Shown: positions 10,684 through 20,599, counted from the first letter of the stretch. The stretch: 64,000 bases of DNA from Symbiodinium sp. CCMP2592 (GCA_905221615.1 CAJNDT010003868.1:124001-188000); one strand, 5' to 3'. Numbers and translations are program-made. Notes: generated by a model from the sequence alone, not told the origin.

Positions 10684-10807
10684 AGTACTTGGCGTCCTTT
10701 GAGGCCAACATGCAGGGACGCATGCAGTCATGCACTTCCCGAGCATATGACAGCAGGACGAATGGGCTAATGTGCCTGCTGGGGGACGCTTCAAGGGAAG
10801 CTTAAAG
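10684..10807 (+). CDS. Exon-like block, copy 1 of a duplicated segment
   Basis: Reads YLASFEANMQGRMQSCTSRA after an AG and closes with a stop. A near-identical block lies at 12028-12170 in the same orientation, about 1.35 kb away. The frame stays open through the shared part in both copies. The opposite strand is also open, so strand is not certain. Confidence 0.38.
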
Positions 10808-10859
10808 CCAAATAGCTTTGGCTGCTTGGGCTGCGGCGACAGGAGGGCAGGCCAGAGAA

Positions 10860-11225
10860 ACCAGTCCTTCCCCACGAGTCCAGTTACAACAATCCAGTAT
10901 AAGTACCTATGAAACTTCGCTGTTTAGGCAACATGACTCTTGCGGGTTTGACCCTGTCTTGGATCCGCCATGTCCTTCTCTTCGCATTGTGTCACGCTCC
11001 GTGGTGCATCATTCTTGAAGAAAAAAGGGGAAGCTCGATAGTGTCGTTCCACAGCTCAGTATTCAGTGCATTTTCAAGTTCAGTGCTGCAGCACCCATCC
11101 GAACTGCCAAAAAGTTGTCCCTCTACGATTCCTGGACCGCGGCTTACAGACTCCGCACTCCTCGCCTCTTCATGGATTTGGGTTCAGGGTGTCTAGGCAG
11201 CCATCAAACACAATCATGTGGTCTA
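10860..11225. other. Unique stretch with undecided coding potential
   Basis: Two plus-strand frames overlap at 10909-11196; one contains RQHDSCGFDPVLDPPCPSL. No convincing splice pair was seen. Confidence 0.3.
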
Positions 11226-11328
11226 CGGTTGATGGTACAAATCCTGCATTACCCATAATAAGGAATATACCATAATTCCCATAGTTTTAGGGTCCTTAGG
11301 GTAATGCAGGATTTTATATCATCAACCT
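11226..11328. repeat. Palindromic element, GGTTGATG-ATGCAGGATT family
   Basis: Arms GGTTGATGGTACAAATCCTG and a mirrored end TGCAGGATTTTATATCATCA. Relatives at 22274-22366 and 36498-36609. Confidence 0.75.
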
Positions 11329-11773
11329 GAACCCGAAACCCTAAAACCCTATAGATCCCTGAAAAGTAACCTTGTAGATCTCCTTCAGGGAACCCCAGGG
11401 TTTATATCATCAACAGTGTTATCCTGTAGTGCACCCGGCCTCCCCTCGCTGTTACTTTGTCATAGTTGGGTAACATGTTCAGTGATCTTTAGGGTTCTTT
11501 TAAACGGATCTACAGGGTTCCTTAACAGGGATCTATAGGGTTGGGTAACATTTAACATTTTTATGGGTACTTACACCCAATAAGGAATAAACGTCTACAT
11601 TTTTAATCCTATCCCAACCATGAGCTAGGTTACAGGATGCATGCAAGTGTGCTATGTGCGCGGAGCTCTTGCAGCAAACTTTCTCCACGGTTTTCACACA
11701 GCTTCGCTTGGCGTTGGCCCAAAGATCCTGATCGGTGCTTGCTTGCAGAAGCGCTCCGACACAGCTGTTTCTT

Positions 11774-11882
11774 CCCAGAGACTCCAAAACCCCTTGATCA
11801 AGGAATATACCTTAAATCATAGTAGGGGTCCTTTTCTGATTTAAGGTACATTCCTTAATGAAGGAATGTTGGAGGCTCTGGG
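11774..11882. repeat. Palindromic element with 5-bp flanking repeat
   Basis: Arms CCCAGAGACTCCAAAACCCC and the mirror ending GGAGGCTCTGGG. The sequence TTCTT occurs on both sides (11769-11773 and 11883-11887), as a target duplication would. Family copies lie at 26458-26568 and 32970-33076, and a partial copy near 60997. Both flanks look exon-like. Confidence 0.75.
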
Positions 11883-12027
11883 TTCTTCTCGTGACGCCTG
11901 GGACTCGGCACTATTGGATTGAACGCTTTGGGCATGTTGGAGGATCTGTCGTTGCAGAGGCGAAGCCTCGCGGAACTGGTGACCGCGAGCCTGTGCAATG
12001 GCAGCGGCCCTGTCACTCTTGACGAAG

Positions 12028-12170
12028 TCCGTACTTGGCGTCCTTTGAGGCCAACATGCAGGGACGCATGCAGTCATGCACTTCCCGGGCATATGACAGC
12101 AGCACGAACAGACCAACGTGCCAGCTGGGGGACGCTCCAAGGAAAGCTTCAAGCCAAACAGCTTTGACTG
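12028..12170 (+). CDS. Exon-like block, copy 2 of a duplicated segment
   Basis: Second copy of the block at 10684. The open frame again contains YLASFEANMQGRMQSCTSRA and continues past the point where copy 1 stops. Upstream sequence differs between copies. Confidence 0.38.
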
Positions 12171-12420
12171 CTTGAGGGTCTATAGGGCCCCTTCGTGGAT
12201 GTTCAACTATCGATCCAGGACGTTGCGTGTGTGGTCTTCTGTTCTGCAACCCACAGGGTCCAAGTACCAATATAGTAGGTACCTAGTACGCTAAAGCTTA
12301 GACCATACGTTTACTTGAACCCTTTGGGCAAGTCACAGGAGTTCGATCTGCAAGCGGCCTGCTTCCTTTATCCATCTCTGCATGTCGGCATGCCTTAGGC
12401 CTTCGAACAGGGAAACCTAG

Positions 12421-12559
12421 GGCTCCGTATACCCATGGGTTCCTTTAAGGGTTCTATCAGGGCACACTAGTGGTTTCGGGCATAGTATATATTTTGACTT
12501 TCAAAGGGGTTCCTATGTGTGCATTTTGCTGCTTAAGTATATACATGGAGCCTTTGGGG
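12421..12559. repeat. Imperfect palindromic element, CTCCATGTACCC family
   Basis: Outer arms GGCTCCGTATACCC and ATACATGGAGCC match; the interior is diverged. Confidence 0.5.
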
Positions 12560-12612
12560 AATGAAGTTCACCCATAACCCAAGAGGCAAGTGGGTCGTCT
12601 CTTCTCTTGCAG

Positions 12613-12637
12613 AGAGGGTGCGATGGAGGCATTTTTG
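12613..12637 (+). CDS. Candidate 25-nt micro-exon
   Basis: A strong pyrimidine tract and acceptor (TCTCTTCTCTTGCAG) and the donor GTAAGC enclose 25 nt reading RGCDGGIF. A GCxGG string is found near the active site of papain-family proteases, but eight residues are far too few to claim that. Confidence 0.35.
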
Positions 12638-12690
12638 GTAAGCTTCCAACTCATATTACCCCAAGGGTCCTTGTACTCGTAAAGTATGTT

Positions 12691-12807
12691 ACCCACAGGC
12701 TCCATGTACCCTTACAGTAGATACTTAGGCCTTTTATTAAAGTGGTCCCTATATAGGTACTTTAAGGCCTAAGTATCTACTATAAGGGTGCATGGAGCCT
12801 TAGGGTT
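12691..12807. repeat. Palindromic element, CTCCATGTACCC family
   Basis: Arms CAGGCTCCATGTACCC and the mirror CATGGAGCCTTAGGG, with TAGATACTTAGGCC mirrored inside. Copies at 6472, 23200, 24749 and 56213. Confidence 0.8.
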
Positions 12808-13170
12808 ATACTATGGTCTTACATGAGTCTTAAATTTCAAAGTACTCCCTACTGAGGTCCTGGAGGACGGAAGTAGGTACTCACGAAATGAGTTCAAGGA
12901 CCCTCATACCCAGACCCCCCCGTTACCCCCCTCTATACCGCACATACCATCCGGGCTCTGTTAAAGGGCACTGGGGGCCCCGGTACTCCAGAACATAAGT
13001 AAGGGCCTTGTCGCTTATACAAACAATCCCTATACGGTATATGAACCCTAAACCCTTTCAGGGTTGATTTCACCCTTAAGCCCACCCCCTACACGCTTAT
13101 AGAACCCTTAGAGGAGCCCTGAAAGAAGCATTAAAAGGAGCCCTTTTAGTGGAGTTCATTTCGCGCTCAA

Positions 13171-13272
13171 TCCAGAGAGTCCATATATACTACCGTCATG
13201 GAGTTAGGCCCCAAAAGACCATCCCCATTATGGTTTTTGGACCTAATTCCATAATAGTAGTATGGACCCTTA
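13171..13272. repeat. Palindromic element, ACCATTATGGAATTAGG family
   Basis: Arms CCAGAGAGTCCATATATAC and a mirrored right end with TAGTATGGACCCTTA. Confidence 0.75.
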
Positions 13273-13415
13273 TTCCCTAAACCCTAAACCCTTATAGAAC
13301 CCCTACACTACCCTTACAGTGCCCTTATACTACCCTTGTAGCACCCTTATACTACCCTTACAGTAGTGTATATGGACCCTCTTGGTGAATAGTTATCTCT
13401 AACTCTAACCCTCAG

Positions 13416-13472
13416 GCCTCCGCGTGTTTCCTGCAACTCACGGACCAAAGCCCAGAGACCCAGTGACGGAAG
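13416..13472 (+). CDS. Candidate coding exon
   Basis: The acceptor TCTAACCCTCAG is made from telomere-like sequence; the donor is GTACTG. The 57-nt stretch reads LRVFPATHGPKPRDPVTE in the frame I prefer. Another frame is also open, so the phase is uncertain. Confidence 0.35.
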
Positions 13473-13679
13473 GTACTGCATAATTAAGGGCACAGGTAAC
13501 CCTAAGGTTTTACTGTAGAGGATTAAGGTTGAGGGGTTTGGTTCTAGGTTTTACCGTGCGAAAGGTGTCGGAAAATTACCATATGCATGCCCTTGTAGTC
13601 CTTCTATGCTTTTGTATATGGTAACATACCTCCAACCCGGCTCTAATTATTGAGGCACTTTCCACATGGTCATTGGATC

Positions 13680-13807
13680 CAAGGGTAACAGGAGGGACCC
13701 TTAATAAGGACCCCTAGGTATATACCCTTGATATAGCTATTATATACCCATTATATAGCCCATTATAGGGTAGGGGTCCCCAGCAAGGGTCCCTCCTTTT
13801 CCCCTTT
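13680..13807. repeat. Palindromic element, GGAGGGACCCTTAATAAGG family
   Basis: Arms AGGAGGGACCCTTAATAAGG and the mirror GGGTCCCTCCTTTTCCCC. TGGATC occurs on both sides. Copies at 20430-20535 and 21573-21702, with a fragment near 24345. Confidence 0.8.
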
Positions 13808-14002
13808 CGCTGGATCATGAAACCTATCTTAGGAGCTTCAAAGAGGCTCAGTGACCAGATGCACCTATCTTCGGGGTATTTAGAAATAGCTTTTAATTTT
13901 TGGTTATCATAATCCCTAAGAAACAGCTAAAATTATATTTTAAGCGAGGGTTCTAAGTTCAGTATAGTTATATTGCCGACGTGTTGGCAGAAGATTCCCA
14001 TA

Positions 14003-14116
14003 ACCCCAAGGGTCCAAGCACCTATAATAATCATACACTCTCCGAAATCCTAACCTACATAACTACTATCCTAAAACTGAGTAATTAATTATTGGGTCCT
14101 TTGCACCCTTGGGGTA
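14003..14116. repeat. Palindromic element, GTACTCTCC family
   Basis: Arms ACCCCAAGGGTCCAAGCACC and the mirror GCACCCTTGGGGT. Confidence 0.8.
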
Positions 14117-14181
14117 ACATGTGAGGAGTCGTCCAAAGCCCTATGGTATGTTTTAAGCCGGTGTATGTACTGCTATAGGTT

Positions 14182-14295
14182 CCTAAGGGTCCAAGAGCCC
14201 AAATGGTAGGGCTTTGGGTCCAAAAGTTCATACTTTGCATGGTGTTTGGCATCTGTAGCTGAAACTCATTATTAGGGTCCTTGGACCCTCATGGG
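14182..14295. repeat. Imperfect palindromic element, AGGGTCCAAG family
   Basis: Left arm CCTAAGGGTCCAAGAGCCC, right arm GGGTCCTTGGACCCTCATGGG. Confidence 0.6.
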
Positions 14296-14470
14296 ATACA
14301 TGGGCAAAAGATGTATTGAGACACTACTGCATAGTATCCAGACTCTTCTCTTAGCCACCGGAAGGAGGTGCCTGTACACTCTAATGGAGAAGTTTGAACT
14401 CACTTTTCATAGCTATACTCTGATATGCCCGAAAACGCTCTTTCGTGCATAAGGGGCTGCTGCCTGTCAG

Positions 14471-14529
14471 GTGAAGACTTGTGAAGACATTATGGAGGAG
14501 GAGGAATGCCTTAACAGACGCGAACTCAG
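14471..14529 (+). CDS. Candidate coding exon, acidic
   Basis: The acceptor CTGCCTGTCAG and donor GTTCAG enclose 59 nt reading VKTCEDIMEEEECLNRREL. The same frame stays open to 14677, so the exon could be longer. Family unknown. Confidence 0.42.
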
Positions 14530-15398
14530 GTTCAGGATGCAGTTGTTGACAATTGTATCCCGAACCCTGGATCCTAAAGCCTATGCCACTAAATGGACAA
14601 GTCACAAGTCCCTGGACAAGTCCACTCTTGTTGAAACCGGGTTCATGTTGCGTCGTCATCCCGAAACGTCCATATAGATTCCAGGACCGTATACAGCATG
14701 GCGCGAGAATGCTAATGTGCATCTTTCCGAGGTTTTCCTCAACCCTAAGCCTGGTTGGTGCCTCCTTAAAGTCTAGGGCTTAGGGCTTAAATCTGAAATT
14801 CCGAAGACTTTGTCTCGAAGTGCCGTTGCTCTACATGATCCTTCTTTCCCGACTTAAAGGCCCAGTTCAGGGGAAGAGGGTCCTGACTGTGCGGAAAATC
14901 TTTATATATACATACATGCACACATGCATACAGACATACGCATAGTTATATCTGTACATATACATATGCACGTATTGATCGTGTGTCTTGCACTTAAGCC
15001 TAATTATCAAAGGATACATGGATACATGGTTATCAAAAGCATTTCCATCGGGTCTTTGGGCCCATTGTACCTATATAGGGAGTACTGTAAGGCAAAAGTT
15101 TATACTCTTTAGCTACATGGACCCTTAGGGTAAACCTCGGGGGTTGTATGCATACAGGATCGTAACCGCAAGAGCCTTAACAAGAAAAATGGTGTGAGGT
15201 ACTACAGACCAAGGCTTAGGTACAGCTTAAGACAGTCGATTGCACTTTCTGGGCTTGGGTGTTCAATTGTGAGGGTTCATGATTTATTTCATGAGGTCTC
15301 AGCTCCTTGTGAGATGTCGATTCATGCCAGCACTTCAGTCTTGCCCCCCAAACCCCAGGTATGCTGCACGAAAGCATCTTCGAGATGCCTACATAGGT

Positions 15399-15512
15399 AC
15401 TTGGAGGATCATGGGACTTAGTAACTAGGGTTATAAATAAGGTAACTATACTTATAACTCCAATTAGGGTACTTATAACCTTGCTTACGAAGTCCCATGA
15501 TCCTCCAAGTAG
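15399..15512. repeat. Palindromic element, ACTTGGAGGATCATGGGAC family
   Basis: Arms TACTTGGAGGATCATGGGAC with a perfect mirror ending GATCCTCCAAGTA. Copies at 18789, 19335, 29461 and 37142; a half copy near 37615 and a lone arm near 567. Confidence 0.85.
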
Positions 15513-16330
15513 GTTCTGCATTGTCCATGTGTGCGCGATTCGTGATTCGTGAACACTCTACCTCGGCTTCTTTAGTGAGGTCTTTTCTAAGCAGGTTGTC
15601 TAGCCCGGATCCCAGAAGGTGCAAACGCTACAACCTCACGCCATAACCCCCAAGCTCCAAACTGTAGTCCAACAGCAGAATCTCAGAAAGCCAAATAACC
15701 TCTAACAGAGCAACATGCCCTGAGGAGCAACATACCCTGAGTTAAAGAGCGTTGAACATTACCCTGAGGGTGTATATGTGCTCATATAGTATACGCTTCT
15801 TCGAAGGCCAAAGTATACGTACACTAATCCAGTAAATGTATCTTTGGGTAGGGTCTGCAGATTGTTCCGTAGGTCGGGAACCTTGGGCTCTATAGGATCT
15901 CTGAGAGCCCTGAAAACCTGTCGAAAACCACCATCTAGCACTAAATTTCTGGGGTTTAGGGTTTGGGGTTTCGGATGTAGGGTTTAGGCGGTTTAGGTTA
16001 TGGCCGTTAGGAAGCGGCGTAGGTTATAAGGGATTAGGGCCACGTTTTAGGTGAGACCTTGACCACGGGCCTTGCACAGCATGCTTTTTCAAAAAGATCA
16101 GACTTAAATGAACCTCTGCACAATCCATGCCCAATTAAACTATCAACATCATATAACAGCCGTTCCAACATCCCATATTGTTAGAGTATTGTTACCACAC
16201 AGGACTGGGAATTGCAAGACTATGGAAATACCTCCACATAGCCCTTTTAAGCCTCCAAAACTCTTCGCAAAAGCCATCACTGAACCCAAAACCCTTAACC
16301 TGGACAAAGCCCTAAAACCTCCATGGCCCC
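15513..16330. other. Unique stretch without a supported gene
   Basis: Scattered short frames on both strands with no paired splice sites that convinced me; a TTTAGGG patch lies near 15950-15990. Confidence 0.45.
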
Positions 16331-16334
16331 CTGA

Positions 16335-16560
16335 AAGCACTGTACCCCAACCCCGAAACCCCTAACCCCCAAAACCCTTAAACTCTAAACCCTGGAACCC
16401 TAAACCCTAAAACCCCTAAACTCTAAACTCTAAACCCTAGAACCCCTAGAACCCTGAACCCTAAACTCTGAACCCTAGACCCTTAAACCCTGAACCCTAA
16501 ACTCTGAACCCTAGACCCTTAAACCCTAAACTAAGCCCTAAAACCATCCTTAAAACCCCG
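16335..16560. repeat. Degenerate CCCTAAA tract
   Basis: CCCTAAACC, CCCTGAACC and CCCTAGACC units, with C-rich strand on plus, directly upstream of the candidate exon at 16574. Confidence 0.9.
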
Positions 16561-16573
16561 GGAATCTCCCCAG

Positions 16574-16638
16574 GTCACGGACAGGGCCATACCGGAGGCG
16601 ATGTCTGGAGCGCTCTCCCCTGCTGTTGGAACAAGGCC
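16574..16638 (+). CDS. Candidate coding exon
   Basis: The acceptor GAATCTCCCCAG and donor GTGACC enclose 65 nt. The frame after two leftover bases reads HGQGHTGGDVWSALPCCWNK. The two edges carry inverted copies of AGGTCACGG/CCGTGACCT, which is odd. Family unknown. Confidence 0.38.
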
Positions 16639-16659
16639 GTGACCTGGGATCTATGGGGT

Positions 16660-16830
16660 TCCTTTAAAAGGGATCTCTAGGGTTCCTTTAAAAGGGATCT
16701 CTAGGGTTCCTTTAAAAGGGATCTATAGGGTTCCTTTAAAAGGGATCTCTAGGGTTCCTTTAAAAGGGATCTATAGGGTTTAGGGGTTAGGGGTTAGGGG
16801 TTTAGGGTTTAGGGTTTAGGGTTGCCCGTG
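16660..16830. repeat. 24-bp tandem repeat, about five units, then TTTAGGG
   Basis: Unit GGGATCTCTAGGGTTCCTTT plus AAAA, repeated with single-base variation and followed by GGGGTTAGGGG/TTTAGGG units. A partial palindromic element, GTACTCTCC family, follows at 16836-16910. Confidence 0.85.
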
Positions 16831-17089
16831 ACCATCTCCCCAAGGGTCCCAAGAACCCAGTAATTGGGAACTCGGTTTTCGGATAGTAGTTATGCAAGTT
16901 ACAGTTTTGCTGAGGGCCTTCGTTGTCTCTTAAACGAATTTTGAGGTTTTAGGGTTTGGGTCTAAACCCCAGATCCTAACGTTGAGGGTTGCATCCCGTA
17001 AGGTTTGAGGATTTGGGGGTTTGGGGTTGGTAAGGTTGAGCATTTGTGGTTGGGGGTTGGGGAGGCGGTTTAGAGTCTGGGGTTTTCGG

Positions 17090-17196
17090 GCCCTGAGTAG
17101 GCCCTTATTCCCTTTTTTGGATTCAGGTTCTCTTATAACACCCTTGAGCTCAACAAGGGCACTCTTTTTATTCCTAGGTTACTCGTAGGTCTAGGC
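17090..17196. repeat. Palindromic element, AGTAGGCCCTTATTCCC family
   Basis: Left arm GAGTAGGCCCTTATTCCC, right arm ATTCCTAGGTTACTCGTAGG. Copies at 22596, 39977, 54411, 58108 and 63148. Confidence 0.7.
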
Positions 17197-17264
17197 TTTG
17201 AGTGTTTTGAGAGTTGGGCTTCGTTTGCGTGAGTAGCCCATATCTGCTGCGATTGCTGGAAAAC

Positions 17265-17439
17265 CTGTTTCGGCCGGGGACCGGAAAAGGCCAGCAAGCG
17301 CTTCAGACCAGCACACAACTAAGAAGGGCTGGTCGGCAGGGAGCATGCGCTCACCAAGGGTCACGGCCAGGTTCGTCAGTTGATCTAATTTGGATTGCTG
17401 TTTTTCAGAAACTATGCGAAATGGTTTGTATCCAAACAT
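17265..17439 (-). CDS. Candidate coding exon with possible start codon
   Basis: A minus-strand frame opens with ATG at 17439 (MFGYKPFRIVSEKQQSKLDQ) and continues through LAVTLGERMLPADQPFLVVC and WSEALAGLF to a GTTTTC donor. Protein-like composition throughout; an internal acceptor before DQLTNLAV is also possible. Family unknown. Confidence 0.5.
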
Positions 17440-17557
17440 GTAGGGTTTAGGGGTTTAGGGTTTAGTTTTTGCTTGATGGTGCTGCAGGATCGATGGAGTC
17501 TACTTTTAATCAGGCTAATTATAAGTACAAGGTGGGCTGTACGACGACCAACCCATT

Positions 17558-17670
17558 AGCTCAAGGGTCCAACTATCTAATAATCATATGCTCTCCAAAA
17601 ACCTAACCTACATAACTAATGTCCTAAAAACCGAGTACCCAATTACTGGGTCCTTTGGACCCGTAGGGTT
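17558..17670. repeat. Palindromic element, GTACTCTCC family
   Basis: Arms CTCAAGGGTCCAACTA and the mirror TTTGGACCCGTAGGG. Confidence 0.7.
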
Positions 17671-18145
17671 ACTGACACGAGAAGTGACATATCACCGTGC
17701 TTAAGCAAGATCACTGATGAATTGCCGTGCGCCTTCAGGCATTTACACCATTTGATCATATCTATTGGGGGAGTCCCTAAACCCTTTACCTTAAACCCTA
17801 AAGGGAGTCCCTGGCACAGGGCAGAGGGAGATGCGACTTGAGTCGCTTCGGGTTTTGCAGTTTGGCTCTGACGGAGTACTACCATTTTGGGAGGTTCCTT
17901 ATTATAACGAGAGTATAATGTGCACCAAGACCCTATTCTAACTGTAAAATCCCTATATTAGGGCTTTACGGCCGAATTACGAAGTTCAATCCCAACTAAG
18001 CCTTGACCCTGGACACTACACAGTGAACCTTAAACCCCGAACTCCATACCCAGGTGAATCTTAAACCCTGAGCTCCATACCCAACCGAATCTTAGACCCT
18101 GAGCTCTATACCCAAGCCCCCCCGACACCGCACTTGCAATGCCAG

Positions 18146-18226
18146 GAGGGCTTCGGCAACGGCAAGAAGTGCCTGCAGTCTGGCTCTTCCGTTATCAGCC
18201 AGCTTCCTGGGCTTCTGGCTTTACAG
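18146..18226 (+). CDS. Candidate EGF-like exon
   Basis: The frame runs through LQCQEGFGNGKKCLQSG, matching the C-terminal half of an EGF module (C-x-EGF-x-G-x-x-C), then a hydrophobic stretch VISQLPGLLALQ. It ends at the donor GTTTAG, which is the first unit of a TTTAGGG tract. The acceptor may be CAATGCCAG or lie a little upstream. EGF modules usually occur in secreted or surface proteins. Confidence 0.48.
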
Positions 18227-18449
18227 GTTTAGGGTTCAGGGGTTCAGGGGTTCAGGGGTTTAGGGGTTAGGGTTCAGGGGTACTAGGGTTTAGGGTTTGG
18301 GGCCCTATGGGAGGAACCTCGTAGAAACCCTTTCAAGAAGGAAAGCCGGCATGGGTGCTTGGGGTGTGGGGAGCTCGGTTGCGAAGTTGAGCCTCTTTCA
18401 GTCTGGCTTATGGGTTAATATCGTGCGCATTGTCGACTAAGGCTCTACA

Positions 18450-18594
18450 AAGCCTAAACCCTAAACCCCTAACCCCTAAACCCCTAAACCCTAAACCCCC
18501 AAACCCTAAACCCCTAAACCCTAAACCCCTAAACCCCTAAACCCCTAAACCCCTAAACCCTAAACCCTAAACCCCTAAACCCTAAACCCTAAAC
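18450..18594. repeat. CCCTAAA telomere-like array
   Basis: Nearly uniform CCCTAAACCCCTAAA units. Seen from the minus strand it begins GTTTAGGG and supplies the donor of the exon at 18595-18691. Confidence 0.95.
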
Positions 18595-18691
18595 CAAAGA
18601 GTCGGGGGAGTCCAGGATGGCGATGACGGCGCTGGTCTTGATGATCGGGACGGTGGCGATGACCAAGAACAGAGCCAGAGATGAGTGCTTG
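18595..18691 (-). CDS. Candidate membrane-spanning exon
   Basis: Minus strand: the acceptor ACCTCCAAG and donor GTTTAG enclose 97 nt. After one base it reads KHSSLALFLVIATVPIIKTS, then AVIAILDSPDSL. Codons end almost only in C or G, unlike the repeats around it. A transmembrane helix with a following loop, as in transporters; family not assignable. Confidence 0.5.
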
Positions 18692-18788
18692 CTTGGAGGT
18701 TCATGGGACATGTTTTTTAGGGTTTAGGGTCCCCTTTAAGGGTGCCATAGGGCTATCCTAGGGTTCCCTTTAAGGGCTTGGGGTTGAG

Positions 18789-18900
18789 GGTTCATGGGAC
18801 ATCGTAACGAGGGTTATAAATATGGCAACTATACTTACAACTCCAATGAGGGTACTTATAACCTTACTTGGTCTTACTTACTAAGTCCCATGATCCTCCG
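18789..18900. repeat. Palindromic element, ATCATGGGAC family
   Basis: Arms TTCATGGGACATCGTAACGA and the mirror ending AGTCCCATGATCCTCC. Confidence 0.75.
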
Positions 18901-18940
18901 AAGCACTCCAAGCGTCGGCACAACGAGTGAGGGCTCCCAG

Positions 18941-19143
18941 CTGATGCCTCCGTGGAGGTCCGCGACTGGTGGCCCTCAGAAGGGGACTTGGTGAACCCAC
19001 CACATCGCGGCCAGATCGCTCTACCGCGCGATTCGCGTAGATTCGCAGAGACGAGGGTAGGAGAGGCCCTGAGGCTGATTTTTCAGCCCGACGACTCGCT
19101 GTTTTGTCACATCGTTTATCGCAGGCGGGAAGTGGAAGGCCTT
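18941..19143 (+). CDS. Candidate coding exon, unknown protein
   Basis: The acceptor AGGGCTCCCAG precedes about 200 nt of open frame: DASVEVRDWWPSEGDLVNPP, then RGQIALPRDSRRFAETR, then LRLIFQPDDSLFCHIVYR. An internal GTAGGA donor is possible after AETR. The exon ends where a palindromic fragment (from 19146) begins. Family unknown. Confidence 0.5.
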
Positions 19144-19145
19144 CA

Positions 19146-19222
19146 TGGGAGTTGCCGAAAATAGGGGTAACTTATTTTGGTGTCCTTATTATAATAAGGG
19201 TTCCACTATTTAGGTACTAGGT
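19146..19222. repeat. Partial palindromic element, CCGAAAATAGGG family
   Basis: Only the left arm and part of the centre are recognisable. Confidence 0.45.
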
Positions 19223-19244
19223 TAGAGTCCGGTCTTTTCTGAAC

Positions 19245-19316
19245 CTCTCTCATCTGCCTGGAGATCCTCCAGCTGAACTAGCACGAGGTCTCCTAGCCCC
19301 ATGCCATCCTCAAGCC
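19245..19316 (-). CDS. Candidate coding exon
   Basis: Minus strand: acceptor TAGTATAG or CTTGAG, donor GTTCAG. The frame reads LEDGMGLGDLVLVQLEDLQA, then DER. Regular acidic-leucine pattern; family unknown. Confidence 0.4.
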
Positions 19317-19334
19317 CTATACTACCCTAAACCT

Positions 19335-19459
19335 GTACTTGGAGGATCAGGGGACTTAGTAAGTAGGTTTATAAGTACCCTTTCTGGAGTTTTAAGTAAC
19401 TATAAGTATAGTTCACCTATGTATAACCCTAGTAACAAAGTCCCATGATCCTCCAAGTA
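19335..19459. repeat. Palindromic element, ACTTGGAGGATC family
   Basis: Arms GTACTTGGAGGATCAGGGGA and the mirror ending CATGATCCTCCAAGTA. Confidence 0.85.
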
Positions 19460-19955
19460 GCACCCTAGTAGGAATCCTACACCCATACGAACCCTGAACG
19501 GAACCCTTTTAGAGTACATGTCGTCCTTCAGCTCTACACCCTACACCCCACAAAACCCCATAGCCTTTGTCGGAACCCTTGTAGGACTACAGGAACTCTC
19601 ATAGACACCCTTAAAGGAGCCTGTCCACGGTACATGTCATTCTGACAACCCCACCCCCTACCCCCCAAAACCCCACCCTTGCGAAAAACACTCCGAACAC
19701 AACATACCTGGTTAGGTTTAGCTAGGGTGTAGGACTTCGTGAACACGAAGAACATCTTGTCGCTGGCCTGTTTCTGTTCGGAGCTATCCCATTTTGTGAT
19801 GGTTCATCGGCTTCTTTTCCATGACGAGCCGATGTAGATCCCAAGACCCGAAGGGCTAAGAACTCTCAGCTGAACTTTATGTAAGTCGTAGAGGAAGTTT
19901 GAAGATGTTGGCCCAATGTTTAGACTGCATAAATGCTTGGGTTCTTAATGCAAAG
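19460..19955. other. Stretch without a supported gene
   Basis: CCCTAAA-like and CCCCACCC-rich DNA to about 19720, then unique sequence with a small inverted repeat (CATCGGCTTC and GAGCCGATG) near 19805-19840. Confidence 0.45.
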
Positions 19956-20123
19956 GTCGCCCACAATGGACCTCAATTGCAGCGGCACCCGTTGCTCCAC
20001 GCCCCTGCAAGCCCCCAAGCCCCCATTATCCCAAAGGGTCCAAGTATCATCATGGGACATACTCAGACCCCCAAAATACCCTATAAGTATATACCAGGAT
20101 GATACTTGGACCCTTTGGGTATT
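19956..20123. repeat. Duplicated block, copy 1 (flank plus palindromic element)
   Basis: About 165 bp starting GGTCGCCCACAATGGACC and ending with a palindrome with arms CCCAAAGGGTCCAAGTATCA. It is repeated almost exactly at 26687-26851. The flank part is open on the minus strand (GVEQRVPLQLRSIVGD), so a duplicated exon is possible. Confidence 0.85.
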
Positions 20124-20150
20124 ACGAAACACCTTCTGTGGACTGTTGCC

Positions 20151-20217
20151 ATGGCTCGTCCTTATCTGCTCCTGGCCCTTCTGGCGGCAAGTCTTGCGGC
20201 AGCTGCACGGCTGCAAG
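20151..20217 (+). CDS. Candidate first exon: signal peptide
   Basis: ATG at 20151 opens MARPYLLLALLAASLAAAAR followed by LQ, a textbook secretory signal: short n-region, leucine/alanine core, small residues before cleavage. The frame closes three codons after the core unless it splices at G|GATAAG. A GA donor is non-canonical, but such donors are known in dinoflagellates. The next exon is not identified. Confidence 0.48.
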
Positions 20218-20429
20218 GATAAGTGTCCTTGTGCCTGGGTTTAGGGTTGCGGGGTCTAGGAGTTTGTTGGGTTTAAGGATGTGTACAGGGTTCAGGCTCT
20301 AGGGAGTTAGGGGTCTCAGGGTTTCGGGTTTTGGAGATCCAGCAGGCCAGCAGTTTAGGGTTTAGGGGTGTTTAAGTAATTAGTGCTCCTGCTCGTTGTT
20401 CCCATAAATCCAATGTTAGGGACCCTTAA

Positions 20430-20535
20430 GGACCCCTAGGTATATACCCTTAGTATATCTATTATATACCCAGTATATAGCCCATTATAGGGTAGGGGTC
20501 CCCATTGAGGGTCCCTCCTTTTCCCTTTGAATAAA
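20430..20535. repeat. Palindromic element, GGGACCCTTAATAAGG family
   Basis: Copy of the family at 13680 and 21573, with a shortened left end. Confidence 0.75.
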
Positions 20536-20599
20536 GAAAGCACAAGCGGACAGCTCCTGTACCCTTGCAGTTAGGTTTTCGGCCGTCCTGACAGTATAG

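Noticed and set aside
12613-12637. Papain-type protease gene based on RGCDGG
   Set aside because: Only eight residues; no CGSCWAF-like segment was found anywhere in the window.
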